From Acanthococcus lagerstroemiae (lineage: Eukaryota > Arthropoda > Insecta > Hemiptera > Eriococcidae): a stretch of 64,000 nucleotides of DNA. Below the pieces are notes generated by a model that searched no databases, was not told the DNA's origin, and worked only from the letters and a program-made list of their open reading frames with translations. Below are positions 37,391 through 48,126 of this stretch, piece after piece. The translations under genes were made by a program, and so were the position numbers. The stretch is taken from positions 70,252,914-70,316,913 of the forward strand of contig CM063109.1 of the NCBI GenBank assembly GCA_031841125.1, written 5' to 3'. Within the stretch, counting starts at the first letter, position 1, and each line of letters starts with the position of its first letter.

Positions 37391-38214
37391 GGGGTTAAAA
37401 TTGCATAATATTTAAATGTTTAAATTACATTATCTTGATGACAATTTCTTCGCTACATTGTTACAGGTGACAGTGGACATTACTTTGAAAAAAGAACAAA
37501 AACTGTAAGCGATCAGTGTTTTCTTTTTCCAATACTGAAGGGGTCAGCAAAGTCTAAATATATGCGTTCAAAAGTTTAAGCCTAGAATTTTTCAACTCGA
37601 GTAGCTCATTCAGTACAGAAGGTAGGCAACAAAGTAATATAAGTTTTTGTTGCGTTCGCGGAATTCATTCGTTTCTGTAACGTCGAATGTCCTCGCTCCG
37701 GTCCGAACTAAATGCTTATCTTGCAAATCCCGAAAATTCCGAAATGGAGTCCTACTGTAAGTGCTAAAACACATATAAAACCCAATGTCTTGCCTGGCCG
37801 ATCGAGAGACCAAGAGAGCGAGTATGAAGAAGAAGAGCATGGTCCTGAAAAGATCACGTATAGGAATGCAAACGACAAAAGACGTCCGAGACGCAGACTA
37901 GTCAGGAAGGACAATTTATACAATGAATTCGAGAGGAGAGGGTTGTCGCATCTTTTAATCCATTGTGGTTTTTGAAAAGATTTTCTGAATGAGCGTTCGT
38001 CATCAAAGTCATACGAAAAGTGTTTAGTTCTTGTACGTCGGAGTTTCAGGCCTAGTAGTCTTTTCAATATTGAGAATTGGCCATATTTGTACATGACGTT
38101 TTTCAAGCCTTTCGATAGCTACTGTAACAACTTTTTTTGCTTGTCCACGAAATTAGGACACCCTGTTGTATAGTCAGGCTAGTCAAAACTAGAAGGTAAT
38201 GTTTGATGGAGCAT

Positions 38215-38300
38215 ATGGCGATGCACGCATGCTAAATTGGCTCCCCAGATACCGCACCCCTGCTCGTGGAAACTACCATTTCGAGTATCGCATCAGTAGA
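38215..38300 (+). repeat. Dispersed repeat, copy B
   Basis: Matches copy A (37304-37390) in its first 55 bp and the insertion at 7.24-7.30 kb in its last 45 bp (GGAAACTACCATTTCG, GTATCGCATCAGT). It bridges the other two and so defines one family. Confidence 0.7.
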
Positions 38301-39681
38301 AAAAATGGTTCAAATGCGCTCTGATACGTCAGCACCTATGTATTTGCGAGGAAATGATTTTCTCCCCAGCCTGCTGTTCACCGGCTCGACAACATCGACT
38401 TCGAATTCGCAATCTTTTAACTTGTCAACGTCTTCGGTTCATTCAAATTTGTCTTTTTCAAAGTCGGAACATCAACATGTTCCCTACGATTTTAAAATAG
38501 AAAAAAATTACAAACGGTTAAGTAGAATTATTATTTTACGTCGCTGGCGTACGAAAACGCATCCGGCATACCCGGAATCCGCAACTTGCTTCTGTATACC
38601 CACTTGAAATGAATTTTTAGACAAAATCCAACTATAAAAGTTTGTTTTTTCCTTCCTCTGAACACACCGAACAACATCGGGGAAATTTACTTCCTTTCTG
38701 TTTTACTATAGCGCATTTATTTAATGGAACTCGACATCCGAACCATTCAAATTCCTTCTAAACAAACATACAGCAATCTTCCTCTCTGACCTTCGTTGCT
38801 TTTGATTTCTTTGGAACTATCAGAATTCGCTTTTGTTTCGCCACACTGGCTGGTAATCTCCTCTCTCTTGGTTTTATTAAGTTAAACGGCTGAAATTCGG
38901 GGCCCATAAAACGAGCAACTTTGTTAACCGAGACAATTACACGAGAATAAAAGATAATACCGGGGCCTTTTAAAGACATAGGCGAACGATACACAACTTC
39001 GGGTAATTCAACTCGGTAGTATAACAACGCACAGCGATGTCTAGGGCGACCGAAATCTGTTGTAAGCAAATTACCTACACACCTTTGGAAAGAAAAGAAA
39101 AAAAAACTCAATATTTATGATGATAAGGTAAGACAGACAAGAAAATTTACGAGGGGCGTTCAAACGACTTTTCATAATTTTTGTAATACTGAAATAAAAT
39201 GAAGAAAATTGCTTTCCCATCAACCGCATCAAATTACAGAGGTACTTTGCCTTCATAAGCATTGCGGTTCGGTTAGTGTGTACCTATAAAAATATTTCTA
39301 TTCAATATCGTAGACTACCCCAAATTAGATAAAAACCAATCCGTTCCTGAATTTCAAGCACGAATTGATTCCACGCGTAAGTAGTTTCGGTAATTTTTCC
39401 TGAAGGACAAAATATATTTCATTACCACTGTATACACGTACACAGCGAAAAGGAGTATCTGAAGTCTTAAGCTCTCCAGCTGGAGCTCTCTTTACTTTAC
39501 AGCTGACTTGTAAATCTACCGGTTTCACGTGCTACGACATTAAACGGTCGAATGCGCAGCGTAGTTTCTCAGAAATTGACTTTTAATTTTCACCAAGGTA
39601 TGCTGCTTTTGACTTCAACGTTACAAAATGTGATTTAATTGGAAGTATAAGTACGTGAGGTTTACGCAGACACCTACGTAC
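38301..39681. other. Non-coding stretch with possible mariner-like termini
   Basis: Near 39149 the sequence ACGAGGGGCGTTCAAACG resembles a mariner-type terminal repeat, but no partner end was found. No gene recognised. Confidence 0.35.
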
Positions 39682-39772
39682 CTTTTTCTGGGAGATTTTC
39701 TAATTCAGCTATTTGTCTTCTCCGATGGCGGGAGTGAGAGGTGGATGAGGTTATGTTTTCTTGACGTTTCAT
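39682..39772 (-). CDS. Candidate coding exon (unidentified)
   Basis: On the minus strand an ATG at 39772-39770 opens a 30-codon reading, MKRQENITSSTSHSRHRRRQ then IAELENLPEK, that runs directly into a strong donor, AAAAAG|GTACGT, with the GT at 39681-39680. The intron would be phase 1. The frame is also open for about 67 codons upstream, so the exon could begin earlier. The Ser-, Arg- and Glu-rich composition is protein-like, but I recognise no family and no second exon. Chance splice-like sites are common in a window this size, so this is only a candidate. Confidence 0.2.
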
Positions 39773-41624
39773 GATAAAAGAAAGCGAGTGACGCCAATTT
39801 CCTACTTTCACATAGATGACCGATAAGTCGAGAAGAAATACATTTGCGGATGTAGATGAAACTTCGGTAGGTGATCGTACAGTACCCGGGACCAAATCTC
39901 TCTTCTTTTTTTCTTTTTTTTTATATATTAAAAACCGAAACTCCCCCCTCCCGCCCCTCCTGGAAAAACGCACTGCGGGTTTCCTACCTAAAATTAGATA
40001 AATTGCAGGGGCAGATCAGCTACTTTCAAGGACATAATCTGTTCTAACATAAAAGATCACCAAGTTTTAAGACATAACCGACATAATAGGACATAAAAAG
40101 ACATAAAATGACATAATTACCCATAATCTTCAAGATCACAAGTCACTGCAGGTTGCCTACCATGCCGCTTAATTGATCAATTTTCCAGGGGTAGCCTACC
40201 CTCAGGAGGGGGTTCATGGTTGAGAAGGGAGCTCCTGAAGGGGGAGGAGGGCCCCTGTGGGGGCGTTGGCAGTGGATGGAGATGAAGGTCCTGGGTGGGG
40301 CGGGAGTAAGGGAACCTGGTGGAGGAGAAGGTATTCGTTTCCCTATTTACAAAAAACTGTCTCTTATATTCTCATGATTCACCATCGTCAATTCATATAT
40401 TTTTCATTTACAGCTCCTCCAATTCTTTTAAAAGATAAGTCCTCCTTCAACAAAGCCCCCGATTTCCTTGTCTCTGTCCATCTCTCTTCCATTTGACTTC
40501 TCAATTCACCTGTGTTTTTAGCCTTTGCAACAATAAGTGACTCGATTACTGTATGTAGAATAAATAAATAACATAGAAAAATGTATCCCAATTTGCCTAT
40601 TTTGGCTTCCTCGACGTCTGATCTTCGAGCTTCGACTTGAAATTATAATATAATCTTTTACTGAAACGTGTTAATAAGTTCCACAAAGTTAAGTGCCCCC
40701 TCTTTTTGTTTTAACGAATACGAAAGCTCAGCACTCGTAATCAAATCCCTAATTAGAAAGAGTCCGAGATTATGATTAAAAGTTGCGAGGAGTGAACAGC
40801 CCAAGTATGCATGCACACAGAGAAACGGTACAAGCATACGAGGTTATCAAGACACTCGCAGAACTTGAATTTTGTTATGATAATTTCCGCAGTATTTTCA
40901 GCGCTGCAAGTAAGAGTACTTACAATTGATTTGAATTTTGCACCGAGTAGACAGTCGTCGATAGGTTCCAACCGGAGATTACAAAAATATATTTTTCAGG
41001 AAATTACAATCACAAAGCGCTTATTGGACGGTTGGAAACTTTTTAGAAGTCGTCGAGCTCATTTCGTATGAATGACTCTCGCATATGCAAAATATACGAT
41101 AAAAGCATTAGATGAATTTACGCTATCCAATTAAATTAAATTGTCGAAGTGTTTCGATTTTTGAGAGGTTATTAGAGGCTAGTTCCAGTGCCACCGCATC
41201 GGTAAACTGGAGCCGGTACTCGTATTTTCAGTTGGCAAATCAAGTTGCTGGTGAACGTTACGCCGATTTCGGATAGCTAAAAAGTGCTAAGACGCATTCT
41301 ATCTGCACAACAGGGGTTTGTCTGCAATGATTTGTGTGGTCAGTGGTATCGCTGCCACCATGTGTAAGGAAGTGTATACTTGTACTTTGAAATAGTCTCT
41401 TAAATAACTGGGTTAGTAAGCATGAAAGTCGGCATTTAATCAGCTCGCGATTTTCACTTGTTTCTATGAACATTAAAAAAAAAAAAAATGTAGAATGTGC
41501 TCTGCTGTTGTCCACTTATTAGATGAAACGATAAAGCGATCACAATGCCTAAATGTCAATGATGAAAAATATTAAAACTTGTTTTCAGGGTTCGTCCTAG
41601 GAACTGGAAGATTAGGAAGATTTA
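39773..41624. other. Non-coding stretch
   Basis: Holds the 10-bp phased repeat listed separately and a G-rich patch at 40195-40330. No gene recognised. Confidence 0.4.
40071..40116 (+). repeat. Five GACATAA motifs at about 10-bp spacing
   Basis: GACATAA begins at 40071, 40080, 40090, 40100 and 40110, with an extra copy at 40031. The spacing equals one DNA helical turn. A CAGGGGCAGATCAGC word near 40007 looks like a transposon end, so this may be a subterminal transposase-binding array, but no partner end was found. Confidence 0.6.
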
Positions 41625-42165
41625 AATAGGCACTGTTTAAGACTTGTCCAGGATGATTGAAAATCTTCAAAACTCATCTACACACACTCAAAACTCTTCA
41701 AAATACCTGCAGACACATTTCAGCTTTTTTAGGACTGCTTCACAGTCTTCCGGACTCGTTGCATATTCAATACTTTCGGATTCGTTTAAACTTCTTTAAG
41801 ACTATTTCATGCATGTTTCAGATTCGTTAAATTCTTGTAAGCTCGTTTAAGTCACTTGAAAATGCTTCCTGACGCGTTTCAGCTTCCTCAGGACTATTAC
41901 ACAGATGTGAATACTTTACTAGACTCGTCTGAGGCCCTCCAAAATTCCATCAAACACCTTTAGACTTTTTTAAGACTCTTCCACATATGTTCAAGATTCA
42001 TTAACTGTCTTCTGCACTCGTTCAATATTATTCCAAACTTGTTCGAGACTTCGTGAGACTCTTCGAGTTTTTTCTTATACGTTAATAGATTCTTGGACTG
42101 TATCAGATCGACTTGACACTCGGTACGGATCCAAACAGGTTTAAGACTTGTTGAGAGTCTTAAAG
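41625..42165 (+). repeat. Degenerate ~80-bp tandem repeat
   Basis: Related phrases recur at 41717, 41790, 41878 and 41960: TTTCAGCTTTTTTAGGACTG, TTTAAACTTCTTTAAGACTA, TTTCAGCTTCCTCAGGACTA and TTTAGACTTTTTTAAGACTC. They are spaced 73-88 bp apart and followed by cacat/catgc and agattcgttaa-like words. Shorter agactcgttcaa units run throughout. Strongly diverged, so an old array. Confidence 0.6.
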
Positions 42166-42348
42166 AGTTTTTTTTTCTCTCCAAACGTTTTCAAGTGGAT
42201 GCAGCATTTCCCTCTACTAGCCTCTTCGGAGCTCCTGTTGTGTTGTCCTAGACAGTCTATGGTAGAGCACCGTTCGTGCTTTTTGTTTCAGCTGTTTGTC
42301 CTTTTTAAGTTTCTGAATTCGGTCTCCAACAGCATTAAAAAGCTGAAT

Positions 42349-42648
42349 CAGTAGTGGCGATTTGTGATTTTCCCAGGGGGGGGGGCACAAACTGATGATC
42401 TACTGATATTTTTCCACTGATGACGGCAGAGGGGGGGGGGGTGTAATTTCGGAGAAATAACACTATAGCTTCGCTTGATTCATCAGAAGAAGTGCAATTA
42501 AACCGCGTTCACTGTTACTGGAAATGAATTTTACAAATATCACTTGTGCACCCCTTCAAAGAAAAACAATAATTTTACCAGCGGGCACAGCCCCTGATTT
42601 TTTCTAGGGGGCATGTGCCCCCGCGGTCCCCCAGGATCGCCACCACTG
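42349..42648. mobile_element. 300-bp MITE with perfect 8-bp target duplication
   Basis: The ends are CAGTAGTGGCGAT and, on the other strand at the right, CAGTGGTGGCGAT (12 of 13 identical), each followed by a run rich in G. Identical 8-mers, agctgaat, flank it at 42341-42348 and 42649-42656. The interior contains two G runs and no coding potential. It belongs to the same loose CAGTGGCG-end group as the elements at 24.4 and 35.5 kb but is a separate family. Confidence 0.85.
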
Positions 42649-42800
42649 AGCTGAATAGTATCTTATCTCCATGAATGGCTGTTCAGTTTCCCATCCGCTG
42701 AGCCAGGAGTACCTGCAGGTTCGTGATCTTTATTATTCTCTTATTTCTTTAATGAACTATTGCAGTAGCTATTGTTTTTCTATAGAGGTTCTGCTTTAGC

Positions 42801-42936
42801 GCTCTCTCTCTCTCTCTCTGATCTCTCTCTGCTCTCTCTCTCTGCTCTCTCTCTCTGCTCTCTCTCTCTGCTCTCTCTCTCTGCTCTCTCTCTCTCTGCT
42901 CTCTCTCTGCTCTCTCTCTGCTCTCTCTCTGCTCTC
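42801..42936. repeat. (CT)n minisatellite with regular G
   Basis: Blocks of CTCTCTCTCTCTG repeat about ten times with lengths of 10-15 bp. The 70-codon Leu/Ser frame across it is a product of the repeat, not a gene. Confidence 0.95.
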
Positions 42937-45170
42937 GGTTTCCGTATTAAGCTTGACAATGATTGCCCTAATGTTCTCTTCTAGACTAGGTATCTGTTAT
43001 TTAGTCTCTTCCTACGTAGTTACTAGGTACCTTTGGGAATGTTTGTGCTTGTCAGACTCGTACACCTCTTTCCATAATTGAGTAAACGTTGATGCTGCTA
43101 TATCGGGGGTTCGGAAACTCGGTTGTAGGTGTCCTGTTCAAGGTCGTAATCAGAAGGTGCAAATGAGAGTATTGCCCCCCCCCCGTAACTCAGTTTGCCT
43201 TGTATCAAAGTATCAAACCCATTGTTACCGTTTCTCTCATTGGAGCATTTATTTTTTAACTCCTCCCGTTGCTGAAATTTCTCTCTCTCTCTATTTCCCA
43301 GATAAAAGAGGACGGTTACGGCTCTGGCACCATTACTGTTGGTGATTGTAGCGCGAGGAAGTGTTGAGCTTGTCAAGACTGCAGGCGATCTTGATCACGT
43401 GAAACTGCTTTGTTTCTTTTATCGGAGTTATTTATTCTCCACCAAGCTGACATAATTCTAAAATTCTTTCAGTATTCCAGATTAAAGACATGTAGTAATA
43501 TCACGATAAATGCTCTCGGCTACTACTTTTCTTTGACGACTTTACTTATATAAAATTGAACAGTATCATTAATGCAAAGAAAAAATCAACCGCAAAAGCT
43601 TTCTACATTGCGAATGAAGGGAATGAATGCTGTTATTTTGTAATAACAATTTTTTCTTCTTCCCACTGAATAAACACCGGATCGCGGTACCAATTTTAAA
43701 TTTTAATTCCCGCGAAATGGAGATCTTGAAATATGGTTGGAATTCTTATTTCGAAAATTTTGGAGAATTAATTCGACGAGGCATGCCAGCGCCAACAGAG
43801 AATTATTGTCTGCCGAGTTCATTCCCAAATAATTATTTAATTTCAGTTTCGAAAGTCTCGGAGTTGAGTCGAGTGTTTTCATACAGCATATTCTCTAAAT
43901 AATACAAAAGAATACTCGTCGAGCTCGCAATAAACTTTTGTTACGTTTCAGTCGGTGTCATCGAAGCCGACGACAAGAAGTCTCGTGTACATCTCTGAAG
44001 TCTTCATCTTCTGGCACCATCAATTCGGTCTCATTAAACGAAGTTCAGGTGCGGAAGGAAAACTTCTCTAAATCGTTGTTTCCTTGGAAAGGGTTCTAGT
44101 TTTTTCATCAGAACTTATTCGATGGGGGAGGGAAGGATATAAATTTAATTTAAGTGTATTTTTTTCTGCAACCCTTTTTCTAAAGGTGTAACAGGGGGCT
44201 CTCATCAAGTGAATGGTACATTGGTATCCATATTATTATTAATTGATATCTGTTCTAAGGCACTTGGCGACCTTGGTGAGCGATAGAGTATTGGTGGAAT
44301 CATAGAATCATCGTTCTTTCGCAGTCCCAGGGAGGGGATACACGGCCCTCTGCGACCCCTCTCCGGCCAAACCCGATGGCGGCTGCACATTAATCGGACC
44401 CACGTCACTTCTCGTCACCAAGGAGCCTAGCTACTCATTTCAGCTACTCCACGATTTTGACGGAAACAAATAATGGCAACTTTTAACTTTCAAAACGTAA
44501 TTCAGCCGCTTAATATTCGGACACTTGATTTTCAAGTTACGTATTTCACACAAAATGGTTGTTCGAAAACGGTTTAGATCAATTATACGGTCTGTACACC
44601 GCTTTACAAATCAGTTACGCCAAACCCCGACTAAAATTGTGAATATTAAGATGAAATACAAATTCTGAATAAGAACCAACCGTGTGTAAAAATTTTCGAT
44701 GCTAGCTAGCGTTTATCGACTAAACTTGAGAAGATGACAAGCGAACGGTGACAAATGAATTGAATAACATTTCCAACTTGCTGCGATGCAGTCTTGCAAT
44801 GAACTGAACTGTATGTATATACGTCTACTACAGTGGCCCTTATTCTCGACCGTCGGAATTTCATACGGGACGCCTCCTAAACCGGTTCAAATAAAAAAAT
44901 CCTACAAAGACTGAGATTAAACACGTGCGTCAAGCCCTCTCCCCTTCTTATGGAAAAACACGCTGAATTTTGACATTTTTCAGATGTAAAAATGTTTGGC
45001 CTCTTACGGGGTTAAGAATTACTTTTATAGATTTTGCAAGCTAATTTAATACTGATGAAATATAAAATAAAGAAGTGCCCTCATTTGAGTTCCTGCCCCC
45101 GGGAATAGGCCTCAAAATGGGGGTCATGAATGGCGAAAAATGAGAAGTCGAGATAGGGGTGACTTTCAGG
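42937..45170. other. Non-coding stretch
   Basis: Contains a C run at 43176-43185, a short CT run near 43282, and no recognisable gene. The 91-codon frame at 43627-43902 has no family signature. Confidence 0.45.
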
Positions 45171-45450
45171 TTTTTGTGGCTGCTGAATTCAATTCTGGGG
45201 TCAGTTTATAGTTCCGACCCCCCAAAATACCACTATAGGAAGCTAATGGGAGCTATGGTCAAACATTGGTAATTTTCCCAAAGTTGTACTGGATATACGA
45301 GTATACGTAGGTTTTCGGGGTCGTTGAATTCAATTCTCGAGCCTCCCGTTCGTGCATTCGACTCTCTGGGGTGCTATACAGGCGTCTCAGATCAAATATT
45401 TTAATCAATTTTTCAAAATGGTACTCGATATTAAGATCGTTGAATTCAGT
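45171..45450 (+). repeat. Degenerate tandem repeat, GGGTCGCTGAATTC core
   Basis: Three related cores occur in the same orientation: GTGGCTGCTGAATTCAATTC near 45176, GGGGTCGTTGAATTCAATTC near 45317 and GATCGTTGAATTCAGTTC near 45436. Spacing is about 140 and 120 bp. The same core appears at many other places in the window on both strands (see findings). Confidence 0.65.
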
Positions 45451-45649
45451 TCTGTGGAAGAATAATTCATTTTGATTGTTCAGGATGATATTCAATTCAT
45501 ACGTTTCTGATGTTAATGAATCCTTTGGAATCACTCTCGGTGTTTTTGCCAACAAAATATATTTTAATCAGGTATCTTACACATCGGACTTGATGAAATT
45601 GCAAGTAATAGTGATGCATCAACGGTTAATCAAATTTAATTAGTGATTA

Positions 45650-45680
45650 GGGGGCTTCGCCCCCCGGCCGCTTCGCGGCC
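45650..45680. repeat. Two adjacent GC hairpins
   Basis: GGGGGC-TTC-GCCCCC (45650-45664) is followed after one base by GGCCGC-TTC-GCGGCC (45666-45680). Both have perfect 6-bp stems and the same TTC loop. They mark the start of the pyrimidine-rich block. A function is unknown. Confidence 0.75.
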
Positions 45681-45769
45681 CAACCCCCACGCCGTCACAG
45701 TCCTCAGTGTTTGGTCTGAAACTTTTGTTCCTCAGTTGAGGTTTGCTTTGTGCTTCTTTTGCTCCCCCT

Positions 45770-46940
45770 CTATCAGCGGTCCTTAATCTTCCATCATGAA
45801 CCGCCTTCCATCCTTTCTTCATCACGAGCCTCCTCCTCCTCCTCCTCCACCACGACCCCCTCGTTGACCATGGTTGCTCTCCGCCTCCACGGTCACACCT
45901 CAACAGTCGCAGCCCTCCTCAGCCACAAACTCCTCCCCCACAATGGCCAAAGTCCTCCAACTAGTCTTTTCCCGATCACCCTCTTCCACCCCGGGTGCCC
46001 TCCATTAGGACCACGTCCTTCCACCACCCCACACCACTATGGCCTTCATTTCTGTTCACGTACCACACCCCCACCAAGACCTCTTCACCCATCCCCAATG
46101 GCGGCCTTTGTCTCTCTCTCCAAAGCCTTTCCCTTCTGCGGCTCCATCACCTTACAGCCTCCTCGCTCAACCACCACGAAGATCCCCTGGTCCTCCAACC
46201 AGGAGCTTCCACCATCATGACCACCCCTCCCCCACGAGAACCCTTTCCTTCAAAACCACCTGCCCGGGACCAGAACCTTCTGCACCATGACCGTCATTTG
46301 CCTTCCCGGCCGCCTCTCTCACCAAGAACTTCCTCCTCCACCAGGACCCCTTCCTCACTATTACCCCCCTCCCCACTCGGAGCCTTTACCTCCATCTACA
46401 GTCCTTGCCACCACCGTGGTTTTCCTCCCCTTTAGGAGCTTCCTCCTCTACTATGAGTACCTCTTACACCCCCAGTCCTTCAAGTCTCCCCGATCACCCT
46501 CTTCCACCCCGAGTGCCTTCCATTAGGACCACGTCCTTCAACCACCCCACACCACTATGGCCTTCATTTCTGGTCACGTACCACACCCCCGCCAAGACCT
46601 CTTCACTCATCACTAAGACCTCCCCAATGGCGGTACCTCTTACACCCCCGGGCCTTTGTCTACCAAAATTTTACTGCCCCTCTAGGATCCTCACCCACCA
46701 CTACCTCCTCCTTCCTCAATGGCCACCCTCTCCTGCCAAGGATTTCCTTCGCTACAAGGACCTCTCACCCACCACTACCCCCTGGGCTTCATCTCCCTTC
46801 AGAGCCCCTGATCATCCACCCAGGAGCTCTCACAACCATGACCACCGCTCCCCCGAGAGCCCTTCCCCCTCAAGACTTCACCCCGCTAACTTTCTCCGAT
46901 TCACACCAGCTTCGGGCAAAACACAACTCGTCTATAGATT
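45770..46940. repeat. Pyrimidine-rich repeated block, about 1.2 kb
   Basis: The plus strand is dominated by C and T and very poor in stop codons in all three frames, so the long Pro/Ser/Thr frames here are not evidence of genes. A block of about 170 bp occurs twice: CGATCACCCTCTTCCACCCC, then CATTAGGACCACGTCCTTC and ACTATGGCCTTCATTTCTG, with the CATTAGGA word at 46003 and again at 46521 (518 bp apart). A second shared block (AGGAGCTTCCACCATCATGA, against AGGAGCTCTCACAACCATGA) is about 615 bp apart. I read this as two diverged units of a roughly 0.5-0.6 kb tandem repeat. Its composition is unlike the rest of the window. Confidence 0.65.
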
Positions 46941-47488
46941 TTAGTCAACATTGTCACCTACTCAAAATGACGTGTTACAGCTCTTGGACAGAAAGCTACA
47001 TCGAATGAGTTATTTATTGGGCAACGACAACAACGAAAATAATTCAGAAGATGACACACAGAAAGAAGTATGAAAAACAATGAATGGTTAAATAGGCATA
47101 CTTTGGAAGCCATACTACAGTAAAAATGAACTGAAAGTTAGGGAGTTAGAGTAGCAGGTACCTATTATGACATTCCTCTGGTACACACAAGATCCTTTTA
47201 AATATTCTGATTTTATACACACTACTAGCAGTATGCTTTTGTCATAAGGCAGAATTTCGTGAGTACTCTTTTTCTTCCTACGACATCGAAATAGCTCCTC
47301 GCGCCATCGCAGAATAACGGTACCCACGTGTACGCAGGCAACTGAACTGCGATCATCAACGAAGGTGTACTCCACCGAAGAACTTACCGATCGAATATAG
47401 CACACTAAAAATCCTGATGATTCAGCATACCGAAATAAGAAAACAAACAGTCCGCTCAATGAGGAGATTTTTGACCCGAGTAGATAGC
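46941..47488. other. Non-coding stretch
   Basis: Ordinary sequence between the pyrimidine block and the 110-bp repeat. Nothing recognised. Confidence 0.4.
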
Positions 47489-47699
47489 CAGACTCTTACG
47501 AGATGATCTCGACCCAGATAGCCTAAAAGTACCGTTAGAAATACCGTTAAAAGCACCGTTAGAAAAGTACTGTTACAGGTACCGTTAGAAGCATCACGCA
47601 GACTCTCGCGAAAATGATCTTGACCCAAACAGCCCAAAAGGGCCGGTGAAAACACCGTTAGGAAAAATACCGGTATGAGTCCCGTTAAAAATACCGCTA
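47489..47699. repeat. Two 110-bp tandem units built of smaller repeats
   Basis: CAGACTCTTACGAGATGATC at 47489 and CAGACTCTCGCGAAAATGAT at 47599 begin two related units 110 bp apart. Each holds several TACCGTTAGAA-like words at about 15-bp spacing. The long minus-strand frame here (47422-47814) is a product of this periodicity. Confidence 0.65.
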
Positions 47700-48126
47700 T
47701 GTGGGAAACTCCACCACGTGCCCCAGTTCTGAACCCGCAAATTTTCCGTACATAAACTCGGCCCCGAGCCAATACGGGTCGTCTTTTGATCTCGCTCTGT
47801 TGACGTCGCAACAACTCAACACCGCGACTCTGATCTGTCGTGTGGCGTTATCCTAAAAGCCTAAAGTCGATCTAGTTGTGATCTAGTAACTTATCGTGTA
47901 GTTAACGTAAAAGTTCCGATGTTGTAACTCGGTATAAAAGTAGACTCTCGCGATAGCGAATAAAAATCATTCTTTTCTAACGTTCACGGTTGTTCTTATT
48001 CTCTCCGGGACCGAGCTTACGCCGCCTTAACCAACTGTGACTACGGCCCGAGGGCCTTCGGCCCAGACTTCCATATCCATCGCGGCTACAACCTCAACTT
48101 CGGCCCGAGCTACTTGGCCGCAACAT
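47700..48126 (+). mobile_element. Possible solo LTR or retroelement promoter segment
   Basis: The segment could start with TGTGGGAAACTCC at 47700 and end with CGCAACA at 48126, the TG...CA ends of an LTR. It has a TATAAAA box at 47934-47940 and an AATAAA polyadenylation signal at 47960-47965, an order seen in insect gypsy LTRs with short R regions. It is GC- and CpG-richer than its surroundings. No clean target duplication, primer-binding site or second LTR was found, so the limits and even the identity are uncertain. Confidence 0.3.

Noticed and set aside
38145..38170. GGACACCCTGT as a mariner-type terminal repeat
   Set aside because: Only one end is present and no partner or transposase remnant lies within 1 kb.
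39149..39185. ACGAGGGGCGTTCAAACG as a mariner terminus with a transposase on the minus strand
   Set aside because: The matching end was not found and the neighbouring frame does not show mariner catalytic motifs.
42772..42984. Leu/Ser-repeat frame of 70 codons
   Set aside because: It is a direct translation of the CT minisatellite.
45750..46944. Several overlapping Pro/Ser/Thr-rich open frames of 80-180 codons
   Set aside because: The strand is C/T-rich, so stop codons are rare in every frame. Three frames are open at once and the DNA is repeated, which points to repeat composition rather than to proteins.
47422..47814. Minus-strand frame of 130 codons with hydrophobic repeats
   Set aside because: The FLTVLLTVFL-like repeats come from the TACCGTTAG sub-repeats of the 110-bp tandem units.
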